DNA of 64,000 bases, from NCBI RefSeq assembly GCF_040115645.1, contig NC_089544.1, forward strand, positions 4,650,001 through 4,714,000. Reading direction: 5' to 3'. The stretch is from Euwallacea fornicatus. Its lineage: Eukaryota; Arthropoda; Insecta; Coleoptera; Curculionidae. The notes below the pieces were generated by a model, which saw only the letters and a program-made list of their open reading frames with translations, had not been told where the DNA came from and did no database searches. Of this stretch, positions 1 to 10,792 are shown piece after piece. Numbering within the stretch: the first letter of the stretch is position 1; each line of letters starts with the position of its first letter. A program made the position numbers and the translations under genes.

Positions 1-91
1 AGAAGGGATGAGATTCAAGATGAACTAATTTTAATCCGATTCTGAATACTGCCCCAAATGCAACGAAGCCAAAGAAAAGTCATTACTATGT

Positions 92-663
92 GTATCACTT
101 TAACGCACCAAAAATTAATGGTTTCTTAGAAAAAATGACTTCTTTGATATTTATAATACGGGATTCTTTACAAACAATTGCGGATTTTTTTACTTATTGT
201 TAGTATCTGCAAGCTTCTGAGACCGTGAATTAAATAGGTGCAGGGTAAAATTTAAAAAACAGTAGAAAAATATAATAAATAATATAATGAAACCTGACCG
301 AATCATAGTTAAACCGACCAAAACCTAAACTAACCTAATTAAACAATTTTTATCGAAATGAAAACAAACATCTAACATAAATGAAAAACAGTTAAAATAT
401 GTATGGTAAGTTTGGCTATGGTTAAATCATTTTAGGCCCGGTTTCATAATATTATTTATTGTAATTTTCGACCGTCTTTTGTTTTATTTTGTCCCACCTA
501 GTACTCCCATTCACTCCACGGTCCTGAAAGCTTGCAGATACTTATATAGGAAATAAGTAAAAAATCCACATTTTTTAAAAGTAAAAATCGCCCATTATAA
601 AATCAAAGAACTGACTGTTTTAAAGAAGAACCTATTAATTTATTGGTGGGTTAAAGTGATATT
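92..663. mobile_element. foldback / long inverted-repeat element
   Basis: The segment 92-299 is repeated as its reverse complement at about 434-663, leaving a loop of about 134 bp. Matching landmarks are ATCACTTTAAC next to CACCAA at the outer tips, TCTGCAAGCTT in the middle of the arms, and AATAAATAATAT followed by ATGAAACC near the loop. The arms differ by substitutions and small indels, so the copy is old. No open frame or transposase similarity lies in the loop. I see no clear target duplication and the tips do not read CAGGGTGT, so this is not obviously one of the other families in the window. It could be a foldback MITE or the core of a larger palindromic element. Confidence 0.6.
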
Positions 664-2446
664 TCATCCACATCTTTTTCCATATTTCAAAGAACACCAC
701 AAAGTAAACTTATCGTTTCCAAATGGCTACGTAGTTGTAGTTTTAATTAAAAGAAAATGAACAATCTGTGGATGGAGGTCTATTTAATTGGCCAGATTTT
801 ACTTCAACTTTACCTGCAAAGGACTTCGTCGGCTTAACTTGCTAAGTCCGTTTTCACAGACTTTTATTTGAAGACAGCAGAGGAAAAAACTATCTAAAAC
901 GTGAAAAAAAAATGTGACTAAAATAAATTCAAGAAATATTTATCGAATGTGTAAGAGTAGCTTTTAGTTTATAACCGAATTTACAATATTTGCGAAGACG
1001 CTTAAAACGCAGTTTTCATAGATGGAGTTAGTTGGTTGGTACTTTACGCCGATGGTTTGGTACGTTAATTCCTTAACACCCATACACCCGACCTGACCAA
1101 ACCTCGTTACTCTGCGCACCATTTACAAGAATTCAATGCTATTCGAGAAATATTTTGCAAGCAAGGTGCGTTTCCAACACAAATAAAAAATCAGTTCATG
1201 AGAGAATTATTATTATTGGTGGGTTCGACCCAAATTTGTGCCAAATAAATGTTAGAGAGCCGTAATACTTTAGTAGTACAATGGCGTAAAGGTCACGAAT
1301 TAAATAAAACCAATTTTAAGCAATTATTCAGTAATAACACAATAATTCGTTATTTCACACCTCGTATTCTTCTTACTGAAGCAATAATTGTTTTGGCTTC
1401 TTAATTAAGATTGTGGTTTACTAGATATATATCGTAATTAATCGTGATCATGCAGGAAGATAAGACGTAACAAGTGTATTACATACCATGCTAGTTTAGA
1501 CTGACAGGTGGTACTCTTTTGAAAGTAGAAAATAAACAATGGGAAGATTTATGTTATGCTGATTAACGCATCTATATAAAATTGCGCAAAATCACGGAGC
1601 ACAAGAAGAGGGGATAGATAGTTAAGTAACTTTTCCATTTTATATGTAGCGAGAGCTTCAATGCAAATAAAAACTTTCATGGTACAAGTACCTTTAACCG
1701 CAAATATCCTGTGTGTAAGGCATTGATGCATAGAAGGTTGAAATAAATAAGGTATAAATAATGAAGAGTATGAAATTCTACTTTTTACTTACGAATGAAT
1801 TCTTTTTCCAAGTTCACTTGTTCAGTGTCTCTTGATTTTTCCTTTATATCTATAGAAGCACATCTAAGAAATTACTGCCCACTTTATAGCCACATTCTTT
1901 CGTGAACCATGGTACAATCAGCCTCCAAGTGAATCTCACCAAAGTGTATTTTTCATTTCTGTTTTTGGTTTCCAGCTACAACGTAATATAACTTTTTAAA
2001 AGCTGCTAGTCAATTAAGACTTCCCATTCAATATATGCTATGAGCATATTCTGTTAGCATGCACTTGACGAATTACGATTTAGAATTACAACATTATACA
2101 GATGTAGTCTAGCGAATCGCGACCCCTTTGCAGATAATAGCTTTCGTCTATTCATGATCCTCCTCAAACAATTTTAATGAAAATCAACTAAACTGCATTT
2201 TCAACTGAAACGCACCAACATTTTTTTGGTAATTTTTTAATAAACTTTTAACGTATTAATTTTGACTCGGAAATTGTTTATCGTACGCTCGTTGCTCGTA
2301 GGAAAAAATACCGCACGGAAAAATAATGCCGTACATGCGACTGTCATAAACGTGTGTGGGCAATCAGATAGCGGTGACACTTGCCATGGGTGGACACGGA
2401 CTTGTAAGAAAAATGATGTCCTCAACCGTGGGACTGCCTTTTTATA
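664..2446. other. unassigned AT-rich DNA
   Basis: No gene or repeat end is recognisable here. The only longer open frame (2262-2480, plus) runs into the left inverted repeat of the next element, so it is unlikely to be a real gene. The part at 2270-2440 is somewhat richer in G and C than the rest. Confidence 0.4.
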
Positions 2447-3693
2447 CAGGGTGTCCGGGCTTTTAGTAGCTTTATGTTAACCACATAAATTCTATGTATA
2501 AAAATAGGGTGTATCAGTTTGCTATATAAGATATATATTCGAGAGATGCTTTGTTAAAGAAATACATGACAAAGTATCACATTTTTTCAATTTATCTTTT
2601 ATAGCCTTTAAAATTTTTGAGATATTTAGCTAAAACTTTGAGCATAAGTTACTTTTTAGGATTTACATGTTTAGGTAATACTAGATGATTGGGAAAATCT
2701 ATAAGGTGGTATTTTTGGAGTAATAACCCATTTTATTGCTTAAAACTTTTTGTGATACGCCGCATAGTATTTAATTTTAGTAAATTAAATTGCCAGTTTA
2801 GTTTAGACATTTTTATGTGTTTTGGATCATATTAGTATCTATTACGGTTTTTCAGATATTTGCAAAATCGTATATATACGTTTTTCATCGAATAGGTTCG
2901 TTTGATTTCTAAAATTTATGATGTTCTATTGACATTGCATTTAGTAACACACTATTGTGGTGTGAAACTGGGTGAGGATTTGTTTCTTGAAGATCTAAAA
3001 GTAAAGTGGATTTTTCAGAGAAGAGAAATAAAAAATAATAGTCGACAACGGGGCAACAATAATTTCAAATACAGCATAAATAAAACAAAGATAATTTATT
3101 CGATAACAAAATAATTAAAATCATTAATATATATATATATATAATAATAATTAATAAATAACAATTATGGCAGGAATGTTTCGACATTATCGTCATTATG
3201 TTTTACACATAAATTAGAACTTCGTAATATAGACTGCTGAACATCTTTCAAATTCTGAGCAGCTATTTTAAGACCAGAGTTTCTGATTCGCTTTAGATAT
3301 TCTTCTGGGCAGTTTACAGGAGTAGAGTTCACATTTTTCTTCATAAACCCCCAAATATAATAATATAGAGGTGTTAAATCGGGCGATCGAGAACGTCAGG
3401 CAAATGATCCTACACGATTTACCCATCTCTGTGGATAGATTGCATTTAGGCAGTTCTTCATCACCAAAGAATAATACGAAGTACATCTGCCTAATAATGC
3501 TGTTAACTTATACTCAAAATTTGAACTAAATATCTCAAAAACATTGGGAGCCATAAAAGATAAATTGAAAAAAATGTTATAATTTAACACCCTGTATTTT
3601 TTTATCAAAGCATTCCTCGAATGGAGTTTATATGGCAAATTAATGTTATTTTTATGCGTGAAAATCCAGCTACAAAAAAATCCGAACACCCTG
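2447..3693 (-). mobile_element. family A deletion-derivative transposon, copy 1
   Basis: The ends read CAGGGTGTCCGGG and, on the other strand, CAGGGTGTTCGGA, and both are flanked by TA (2445-2446, 3694-3695). The inverted repeats reach about 200 bp inwards and are clearly diverged. A second CACCCTGTA motif lies inside the right repeat, ending at 3594. Between the repeats only the C-terminal part of a transposase remains, on the minus strand. The same structure occurs at 60433-61566 in the opposite orientation. An AT microsatellite lies at 3127-3142. Confidence 0.8.
3170..3485 (-). pseudogene. D41D-type transposase C-terminal fragment (family A copy 1)
   Basis: Reading the minus strand downwards gives YPQRWVNRVGSFA, then after a frame break RSPDLTPLYYYIWGFMKKNV, and finally SNLCVKHNDDNVETFL before the stop. 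This matches the known C-terminal block of insect IS630/Tc1/mariner-type transposases (R-W-I-G-R-G, W-P-x-R-S-P-D-L-T-P-L-D, then L-W-G-x-x-K). The third catalytic Asp is Tyr here (TPLY). The N-terminal DNA-binding domain and the first two catalytic Asp are missing: the fragment starts just inside the right inverted repeat. It cannot be functional. Confidence 0.7.
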
Positions 3694-3695
3694 TA

Positions 3696-5390
3696 TTTAA
3701 AGTAGAACGTTGCGGGTTCATTAGATAAGTAACTATTACCTTATCAAAAAACTCGATATTGGGATGAACCGATCTCTATACTAATACGAGCAATTATTAT
3801 TATTAAGCAGGCTATCGGTATATGGATCGAAAAATGTAGATTTCGGATAAGTAGCGACAAATACTCAAGATTTTGAGAACGTATTGTTCGTTCTTAAGCC
3901 AACTTTGGTTCTTCAGTAGCAGGTAAACTGTTGCAACCCGGAGGTGCATCTTTAATCCACGTGTTCATCTGTCAACATGATGTATGGTTATCCATTTGGC
4001 GCCACCATTATACCAGCGACCACTCGTGCCATCGTATGGGTATTGTATAGACATCCTTTGTTAGGTTTTAGCGCTCATATGAAAGGGCTGTCGCCACCAG
4101 CCCTCAATACCTTGACTAAGGACCAAAAAGACCATTTATTGAAGATACTCTATCAGGGTTTTGGTATTTAAGTAGGTACATATATTAGGAGTGTGTCACG
4201 GTTCGTTATTGGCCCGTAAACAGAGAGATTTTATTAGCTCGGGGTACCTATTAAAAAAAATTAATCGCGCTCTAGCTTGTTAAAAAATTACTAGCGTAAG
4301 TCAGATGAATTGATAAAAAAAAAAATTTTGATCTACTATTTGGAATGAAGTTATTCCGATTTTTAATGTCATTTAAACACGAAAATTTCTCGTTCGAAAT
4401 CAAAGAATTTAGCGGCATCGCATTGCCTGCTGCATGATTTCATCTCTTGGCAACTGCGTTCCCAATTTTACCACTTATTAATACACCAAAACGTCTATGT
4501 TTATTTTGAAACTAGCATTAAACACAAGAATCTCGGCACACGTATCCATAGAAAATAACAAAATTAATCATTTTCATATTCATTTAATGGGTATACATGG
4601 TCACAGGTAATTACCCAATGAGGCTATTGTGACTGGTGGGCTTTTCAGTGGTCTGAAAGGAACAGGTTCAAATCTTGATCGACGTATAAGCTTGTTGAAT
4701 AAAGAAAAAGTAGGTATTACTTCCGTATTAAAGAGAATAATACACCTTAATTTCTTCAATAAACCGAAGCTTCTAGACACATAATACATAAAGGATTTGT
4801 TATAGTATAAAAGGGCTTAAAGTCAGTTCAGGTCGTGTTGGACCCCTACAGCTAAAATTAAGAATTCCGTGTATATCTGACAAATGGTTTGCATACAGAA
4901 ACACGTTTAAATATAGTGTCATAGTGTAATAATATAAATTTAAAAAAATAGTAATAAAAGTTCTTTTTCTAACAAGTGCGGTAAACACACTATCGCACAT
5001 GTTAGGTTCGAAATATTTTTCCACGAGCACATGTACCTTCACTTTCCTAGTTTCTGAAAGGGTAATTAAATGTTAGTGTGCAGTAAAATGTCAGGTTAGT
5101 CGTACGTGAAGCCGAGTGCGGTCAGCAATCAAATGCGGTAAAGACACTCTCGCACGTGTTATGTACAATTTCCCGTCAGCGCCTGTCTCTTAACTTCGTG
5201 CAGTCAGCACTTAAGTCAGTTGAGTCCCCAAGTGAGATATTTTTAGGAAAAATTTTACTCATCGCGAATATGAAATTACCTGGAAATCCTGTTGCAAAGT
5301 AGTCATTGCTCTCTGCTTTCCTCTCAATGTCAGCTCATCATCTTCGTTCTGCATCAGGTATTCACGGTATTTTTACAGAAGTGTAAGTAA
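3696..5390. other. unassigned DNA
   Basis: Short open frames at 3977-4171 and 4800-5042 show no recognisable motif. A GGTTCAAATC string at 4666 lacks the cloverleaf partners of a tRNA. Nothing else is supported. Confidence 0.4.
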
Positions 5391-5410
5391 TACATACATA
5401 CATACATATA
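5391..5410. repeat. TACA microsatellite at transposon insertion site
   Basis: About four to five TACA units run straight into the TA target site of the element that starts at 5411. The element probably used a TA within this simple repeat. Confidence 0.7.
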
Positions 5411-5858
5411 CAGGGTGTTCCGTGAAGAATGCGCCAAAAAGGAATCTGATAATCTAGACATTAATATAATAAGATTTAACCCAACTTGCCTCATGAAAAT
5501 GTTATTCGTTTAGGATATACAGGGCGTTAAAGTTAATTTTTGTATTTGAATTTCTTTAAGTAAATCGAGTAGTTTTGAAGATATCTTGTTCAAATTTTGA
5601 ATCTATGTTTTTTTTAAGACCGGTAAAATGAATATTTCATGAAATTTGGGTTTCGAAAAAGAGGGCGCTAGTTGCAGCCTATAGGGCGCACATTTATGTC
5701 CATATTTTTTTACAAATGCAATAATTGTGATTTTAAGAGGTATTTTTGATAGATCTATCATTTCTAAAGATAAAAGGTATACCTCATTTATTTCGCTAAT
5801 CCAAGCCATTTTCGAAATATGGCGAATTGAAATTTCCATAACGTGTCTAAGTAAGAGC
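5411..5858 (+). repeat. left terminal inverted repeat of the 5411 transposon
   Basis: This is the reverse complement of 7181-7628 with about five mismatches. It contains an open frame on the minus strand (5603-5860, 85 codons) that is mirrored in the right repeat. Because it lies in non-coding repeat DNA, the frame is more likely a by-product than a gene. Confidence 0.9.
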
Positions 5859-6011
5859 ATAACATTTTATTAATACACTCGTAAGTAGGCTTTGCAGGAT
5901 TGTTGAAAACAATTGAAAAAATTTCATGTTGTCAATCGACTGAAAATCAACTGCAAATAGTAAGTGGTTTATTTTGATTTGTATTAATACTCAATTATTA
6001 TTTATTTAAAA

Positions 6012-7120
6012 ATGCCTAGGCATAATGATTTTTCTAATTATGAAATGAGAGACATGATTTGTGTTTACGCTGAAGAAAATTATAATAGTCGTGCCGCCGC
6101 AAGACGCTATCGAGAAAAATACACAAATAGGAAACAACCGGATCGTAATATTTTTCAACGACTATTTACCAGGTTAGGAGAAACTGGATCATTTCGCCCT
6201 AAATGTGAACATGGACCCGTTAAGACAATTTCTGTTGACCTAGAAGAGGAAGTGTTAGTTCGCGTTGCAGACAACCCCCAAAAAAGCGTTAGGCAGTTGG
6301 TAAGAGCTACTGGAGTAAAACAAACAACAGTTTTTCGAATTTTAAAACAAGAAAAGTTACATCCGTATCACTTTACTCCAGTACAAAATTTACTGGAACA
6401 CGATCTATTACCAAGACTTCAATTTTGTCAAACAATTATTGATCGCCAAAATCAAGATCCAACTTTTATTAATTCAGTTTTATTCACCGATGAAGCAACT
6501 TTTACAAGGCGTGGTGTTTTCAACTGGAGAAACAGCCATTATTGGGACTTTGAGAATCCAAAAGTAGTAAAAGAGCATCACTTTCAATATTATTCAAATT
6601 TTCTATTAATATGTGGTGTGGAATTTTGGACGATTTCATAATTGGACCTGTTCAATTACCTGCAAGGCTTAATGCAGAACAATATTTAGAGTTTTTAAGA
6701 ACTGAATTAGGAAATTTATTTGAAGACGTACCGCTGAAGTTAAGACAAAATATCATCTTTTTGCATGATGGCGCTCCTCCACATTACCCCATTGTAGTTC
6801 GTAATTTTTTGAATAGACAATTTCCTAATGGATGGTTTGGACGAGGAAGTGATGTACCTTGGCCAGCTCGTAGTTCCGACCTCAACCCAATGGATTTCTC
6901 GTTATGGGGATACATGAAATCCTTAGTTTATGATACAGAGATAAATACGCGTGACCAATTATTTCAACGCATCCAGGATGCCGCCACAGCGATTAAAAAT
7001 AGACGAAATTAAAAATAGATAGAAAACGGTTATTTATTTAGAATAAGACAACACTTAATAAAAAGAGTACGAAAATGCATTCAAGTAAATGGTGGACATT
7101 TTTCACACTTGCTAAAATAA
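6012..7120 (+). pseudogene. D41D transposase, broken by frame switch and two stops
   Basis: ATG at 6012 begins MPRHNDFSNYEMRDMICVYA. Residues 1-60 match the helix-turn-helix (DUF4817-like) N-terminus of insect transposases, with RAAARRYREKY and F-x-R-L; a second helix-turn-helix follows near 85-120. The first catalytic Asp is in LFTDEATF. The frame then switches at 6596-6602 (AAATTTT) to the frame of 6611-7012, which holds NMWCGIL, the second Asp in LHDGAPPHY and the third in LNPMD. Exactly 41 residues separate the last two, the spacing called DD41D. After stops at 7010 and 7016 the same frame continues to 7120 with KRVRKCIQVNGG and HFSHLL, the family's C-terminus. A short near-duplication of ATTAAAAATAGA lies at the stops. 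The enzyme would cut and paste its own element in the nucleus. All three catalytic residues survive, but no single frame encodes the whole protein. Confidence 0.85.
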
Positions 7121-7180
7121 AATATACTGTTTAAATAAATTAATAATTGTTATTAATAAATTGTTTTTATTTAATATCGA

Positions 7181-7628
7181 GCACTTACTTAGACACGTTA
7201 TGGAAATTTAAATTCGCCATATTTCGAAAATGGCTTGGATTAGCGAAATAAATGAGGTATACCTTTTATCTTTAGAAATGATAGATCTATCAAAAATACC
7301 TCTTAAAATCACAATTATTGCATTTGTAAAAAAATATGGACATAAATGTGCGCCCTATAGGCTGCAACTAACGCCCTCTTTTTCGAAACCCAAATTTCAT
7401 GAAATATTCATTTTACCGGTCTTAAAAAAAACATAGATTCAAAATTTGAACAAGATATCTTCAAAACTACTCGATTTACTTAAAGAAATTCAAATACAAA
7501 AATTAACTTTAACGCCCTGTATATCCTAAACGAATAACATTTTCATGAGGCAAGTTGGGTTAAATATTATTATTTTAATGTCTAGATTATCAGATTCCTT
7601 TTTGGCGCATTCTTCACGGAACACCCTG
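7181..7628 (-). repeat. right terminal inverted repeat of the 5411 transposon
   Basis: This is the mirror of 5411-5858. The mirrored open frame is 7230-7436 on the plus strand; it differs from the left one by one residue in the shared part (Thr for Ala in LQL-x-PS). Confidence 0.9.
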
Positions 7629-7630
7629 TA

Positions 7631-8334
7631 TATATGTAACGAACTGACTTTTTTTTTCAATAACGAGACGCTCTTGAACTGTAATTTAACCTTAAGAAAC
7701 TAACCAAATCTCGAAACCGATAAAACACGCTTTGATCAAGCGTAATAAGAGAGGAAACCCGTGTGACAACAGCTAATGTCATGCATGACGAAAGCATCAA
7801 TTTTACTTCGCATTCAAGCAAAAAGTTCACCTGTATCCTATAATGTTCACCCTGATTTTTTTGTTTATCTAAGCATAAAACCGAATCATTATAATCCATC
7901 TGCCCGACCACTAAAAACTAATCGAAATCCAAGAAAGCGACAAGTAAGCGTGGAGATGACATACGAAATTTAGTACAGGGAACCGATCCCCCATAAGAAA
8001 AACCCGAGTAAATTTAATCCGTTCGTATCTGTTTCGATCAGCTAAAGCAAGTGAAGCGTATAATGATCGTCACACATGGTGGACTCACGTACTCGTATGT
8101 TATTAGGGTCTTTTTTGAAGAAGCTAATCAGTGGAAGTGCCTGCCTATTGATATTTGTAACGCTCGGGGTCATTTATTTTGGCTACTCAAATCATTCGAT
8201 TTGATTTCTTTTATTTCCGTCTACCCGAAGAATTCACTGATCATCGATAAAAAGAAGTGCAGATATTTCGGAAACTTAAGAAATAGTTCTTGTTTTATTT
8301 TTTTCGTCTTTGAAATTCTAATAATGTGAACCTT
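7631..8334. other. unassigned DNA
   Basis: An open frame of 92 codons at 8051-8329 (plus) has no recognisable domain and sits next to a transposon remnant. No promoter or splice structure supports it. Confidence 0.4.
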
Positions 8335-8673
8335 GTGAGTTTGCACGCTCAGTAACTCGTCTGGGCATGCTTCTACGCAAATAGTCGATGTCTCCTTGAG
8401 GTTCTAGGTAACTTGAATCGCACGTCGTAACTTTGCTAAAATACGTGGTGGGTTCTGCAGGGTGGTAACTCTTCTTCCCATCATGTCTCATACGTGTTCT
8501 ATGGGGACAAGATCAGGAGAGCGTGGATGCCGCTCAAACACATCTACAACATTGCAATGTTGTAGAAGAGGCATAGTTGCGCGAGCAATATGCAGTCGTA
8601 TATTGTCGCGCTGGAAAAGTACGTTTCCGATACGCTGAATGTATGGAATAGCTACTGGTCCACCACTTTTCAC
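8335..8673 (-). pseudogene. IS630/Tc1-like transposase fragment (DDE)
   Basis: The minus strand reads GNVLFQRDNIRLHIARATM, then RSPDLVPIEHV, then a stop followed in frame by DMMGRRV and PPRILAKLRRAIQVT, another stop, and CPDELLSVQTH. This is the second catalytic Asp (QRDN) through the catalytic Glu (PIE) and C-terminus of the Tc1-like group whose consensus is FQQDNARPH, SPDLNPIEHVWD and GRRV. Both stops (TGA, TAG) stand where Trp is expected, consistent with G-to-A decay. The N-terminal half is missing. A perfect 22-bp palindrome at 8544-8565 lies inside the coding remnant. Confidence 0.75.
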
Positions 8674-9731
8674 ATTATAGTTAGATATCTAGGCATTTGA
8701 TACATTAATTCTAGGTGTTGGAAGTTTTATGCTATGTAGTATCTTTTCCGGTAGAGTTACCCGATTTCACCCGATCTTCTTCCATTGGATTATTATTTAT
8801 CGGGAACTTGAAATACTTCATTTATAAATCTACATCCACCTATATGATATTAATGAAGTTCCGCAAAGGAAAATCATAACGGTTTTAAAGAAGAAAATAA
8901 GAAGAAAGGAGTTTACGATCGATGCAGCATTTAGGAAGATACATAGAGCTGTGTTTTGGAAGTGGAGGGTGAAGGCACTCAGTGCAAAAACAGAATTTTT
9001 AATGTTTTCACCAAGCCTTTAAGATTCCGCTACTTTGGCATATTTTAACTAATCATATGTCTTTTACGATTAGCGAGATCCTCCTCATGGTGGACCACCA
9101 GACACGGACACTCTGTAGAGTCTAATGTGGAAAACACTAATATTTAATTAACACGTTTGTCGTAGCACCTACCATAATCCATTTTTCCATTTATACACTT
9201 ATAGAAATACTCTTTTTCTTTTGCGACTTAAAAGTAATTGGCAAAATACTCGAAAGCCGCAGCATTTCCTATGAAGTTTACCGACTTTATGACTCAAACG
9301 AATTGTGCCCAGTCGTGGCAAAAACCAGCGGCTTAGGCCGGCGGCACGAGTCCAATTTAGTGAAGCCCCGCTTTAGATCGCATATTATTGCCAAATCAAC
9401 GCTTTTCTCTGATGGTGTGGACGTTGAATTTTTTCTCACCCTGTATATGAGTATTATTAAGATATTGTATTATATGCAAATCCCGTCGTGATTTTATAAG
9501 ACGCTGTCCTTATGTTCCATCTACACTCATAAATTCGGGTTGATAATTTTTGAACCATCTAGTTAAGGCTTTTTTATTTGTTTTATTTTCCTTAGGGAAT
9601 AATTAATATATTTCCGATTTTTAAAATTGTGTGTTTTCCTATACGAACAAAATGAGCTCTAACCCGGCTCCTTGCAATTAATTTTTCGTACTATCTTTAA
9701 GATGATGAAATATTTTCATCACTTAACAACA
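8674..9731. other. unassigned DNA with one solitary transposon end
   Basis: No gene is recognisable. At 9437-9443 the string CACCCTG followed by TA (9444-9445) looks like one tip of a CAGGGTG-type element, but no partner end was found. The preceding 9300-9430 is moderately GC-rich. Confidence 0.35.
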
Positions 9732-10640
9732 CAGGGTGTCTCAGGGAAGAGAGTCCGTCCCGAATATCTTTTCTGTTGTTGTCAAAAAAACCGATAAAAT
9801 ACTTTAACTTTGCTGAGGAGGACAGAATTGGGTGAAAAAGTTGTTTTCGAAATGTCATTCTTCTATCTCTGGAACTTGCCTCTTTGAAAGTTTCAAATTG
9901 GAAGAGGGGTTGAGTTAAACTTCGTTTGAAAGGCGATTTGATTTTTCATATGGTCAAGCATTTATTTTTTATTTTTGTGCGCCGATCTTGTAGAAATTAA
10001 GCAAACACCAAGTAACTTAGGTTTAACCAATTTTATTGATACTTTAGTTATTTTATCGTAACAATTATCGAAAGTGACCTCCGTTAGCCTCCATGAACAT
10101 GTACAGCTGATCCTCAAAATGTCGTTACACATTATCTAACATTTCTGGTGTTATTGACCTGCACTCTTCGGCGATTCGAGCACGTAACTCCTCGAGGGAA
10201 TCAGATTGTGTGTCATAGATTTTGGTCTACAATTGTCCCCATAAGAAAAAATCCGTGGGACTAAGGTCAGGGATCTAGTGGGTCAGTCTAATGGATCTCT
10301 CCTGCTAATCCATCTTCCAGGGAATTCTTCATCTAGAAACTGTCCAATATCAGCAGTGTGAAGTGTGGGCGCTCCATCCTGTCGAAAAACTCATTCTTGT
10401 TCTAAAAGGCGAAGATTTTGATCAAGTATTTCAGTCATCCTGGTGTTATATGACATCTCGCACGAGTTGGACTTGGTTTTCTCAAATTAAGATTCCAGGA
10501 ATTAAAAATTGTCCATCAACGAGATTACTAAAAATCGCTGCTAAACGTTCAGTTTTTGAGTACGGGTTTCTGAGAACGAATAACGATTGACGTAGCTCTA
10601 GTAACGAACGTCATCTCTGATAACTTATACTGTGTAAAAT
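9732..10640 (-). mobile_element. truncated D41D-type transposon
   Basis: The left end at 9732 reads CAGGGTGTCTCAGGGAAGAG; the base pair before it is CA instead of TA. No matching right end is visible. The transposase remnant (next entry) reads away from the missing end, so the copy lost its transposase 5' side. The boundary near 10640 is approximate. Confidence 0.6.
10065..10580 (-). pseudogene. D41D transposase, central and C-terminal part
   Basis: The minus strand gives FRQDGAPTLHTADIGQFLDE, then FPGRWISRR, a frame step, IPDLSPTDFFLWGQL, and after further stops TKIYDTQSDSLEELRARIAE, with ending MEANGGHFR and a stop at 10065-10067. The second catalytic Asp is in RQDGAP and the third in SPTD. 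Allowing for the single frame step, 41 residues lie between them. The first catalytic Asp and the DNA-binding domain are absent or too decayed to read. Several in-frame stops show it is dead. Confidence 0.8.
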
Positions 10641-10792
10641 CCAGACCTGTGCAATCTGTGTGATCAATAGTTGTAGTAAAAATAACAACATATCCGTATG
10701 TTGAAGGAAAATAATTTTCGTGAAAAATTACCATCCAAATCACGAACGAGCGATTAAAAATCGTTCCAGAATTACGTCACAACTTTCATATA

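Larger units (their letters stand above)
5411..7628 (+). mobile_element. near-complete D41D-type IS630/Tc1/mariner transposon with 448-bp TIRs
   Basis: Both tips read CAGGGTGTTCCGTGAAGAAT (the right one on the minus strand) and are flanked by TA at 5409-5410 and 7629-7630. The inverted repeats are 5411-5858 and 7181-7628. By eye they differ at only about five positions, which means a recent insertion or homogenisation. Each repeat carries a second end-like motif, TACAGGGCGTTAAAG, 109 bp inside the tip (C at 5520). The transposase lies between the repeats on the plus strand. TIRs this long are unusual for this superfamily, where tens to about 200 bp is more common. Confidence 0.9.

Noticed and set aside
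4601..4700. tRNA-like GGTTCAAATC string
   Set aside because: No matching A box, acceptor stem or anticodon arm could be built around it.
8544..8565. Perfect 22-bp palindrome CTACAACATT-GC-AATGTTGTAG
   Set aside because: It lies inside the coding remnant of the IS630/Tc1-like transposase and is explained by the codons there; no sign of a separate function.
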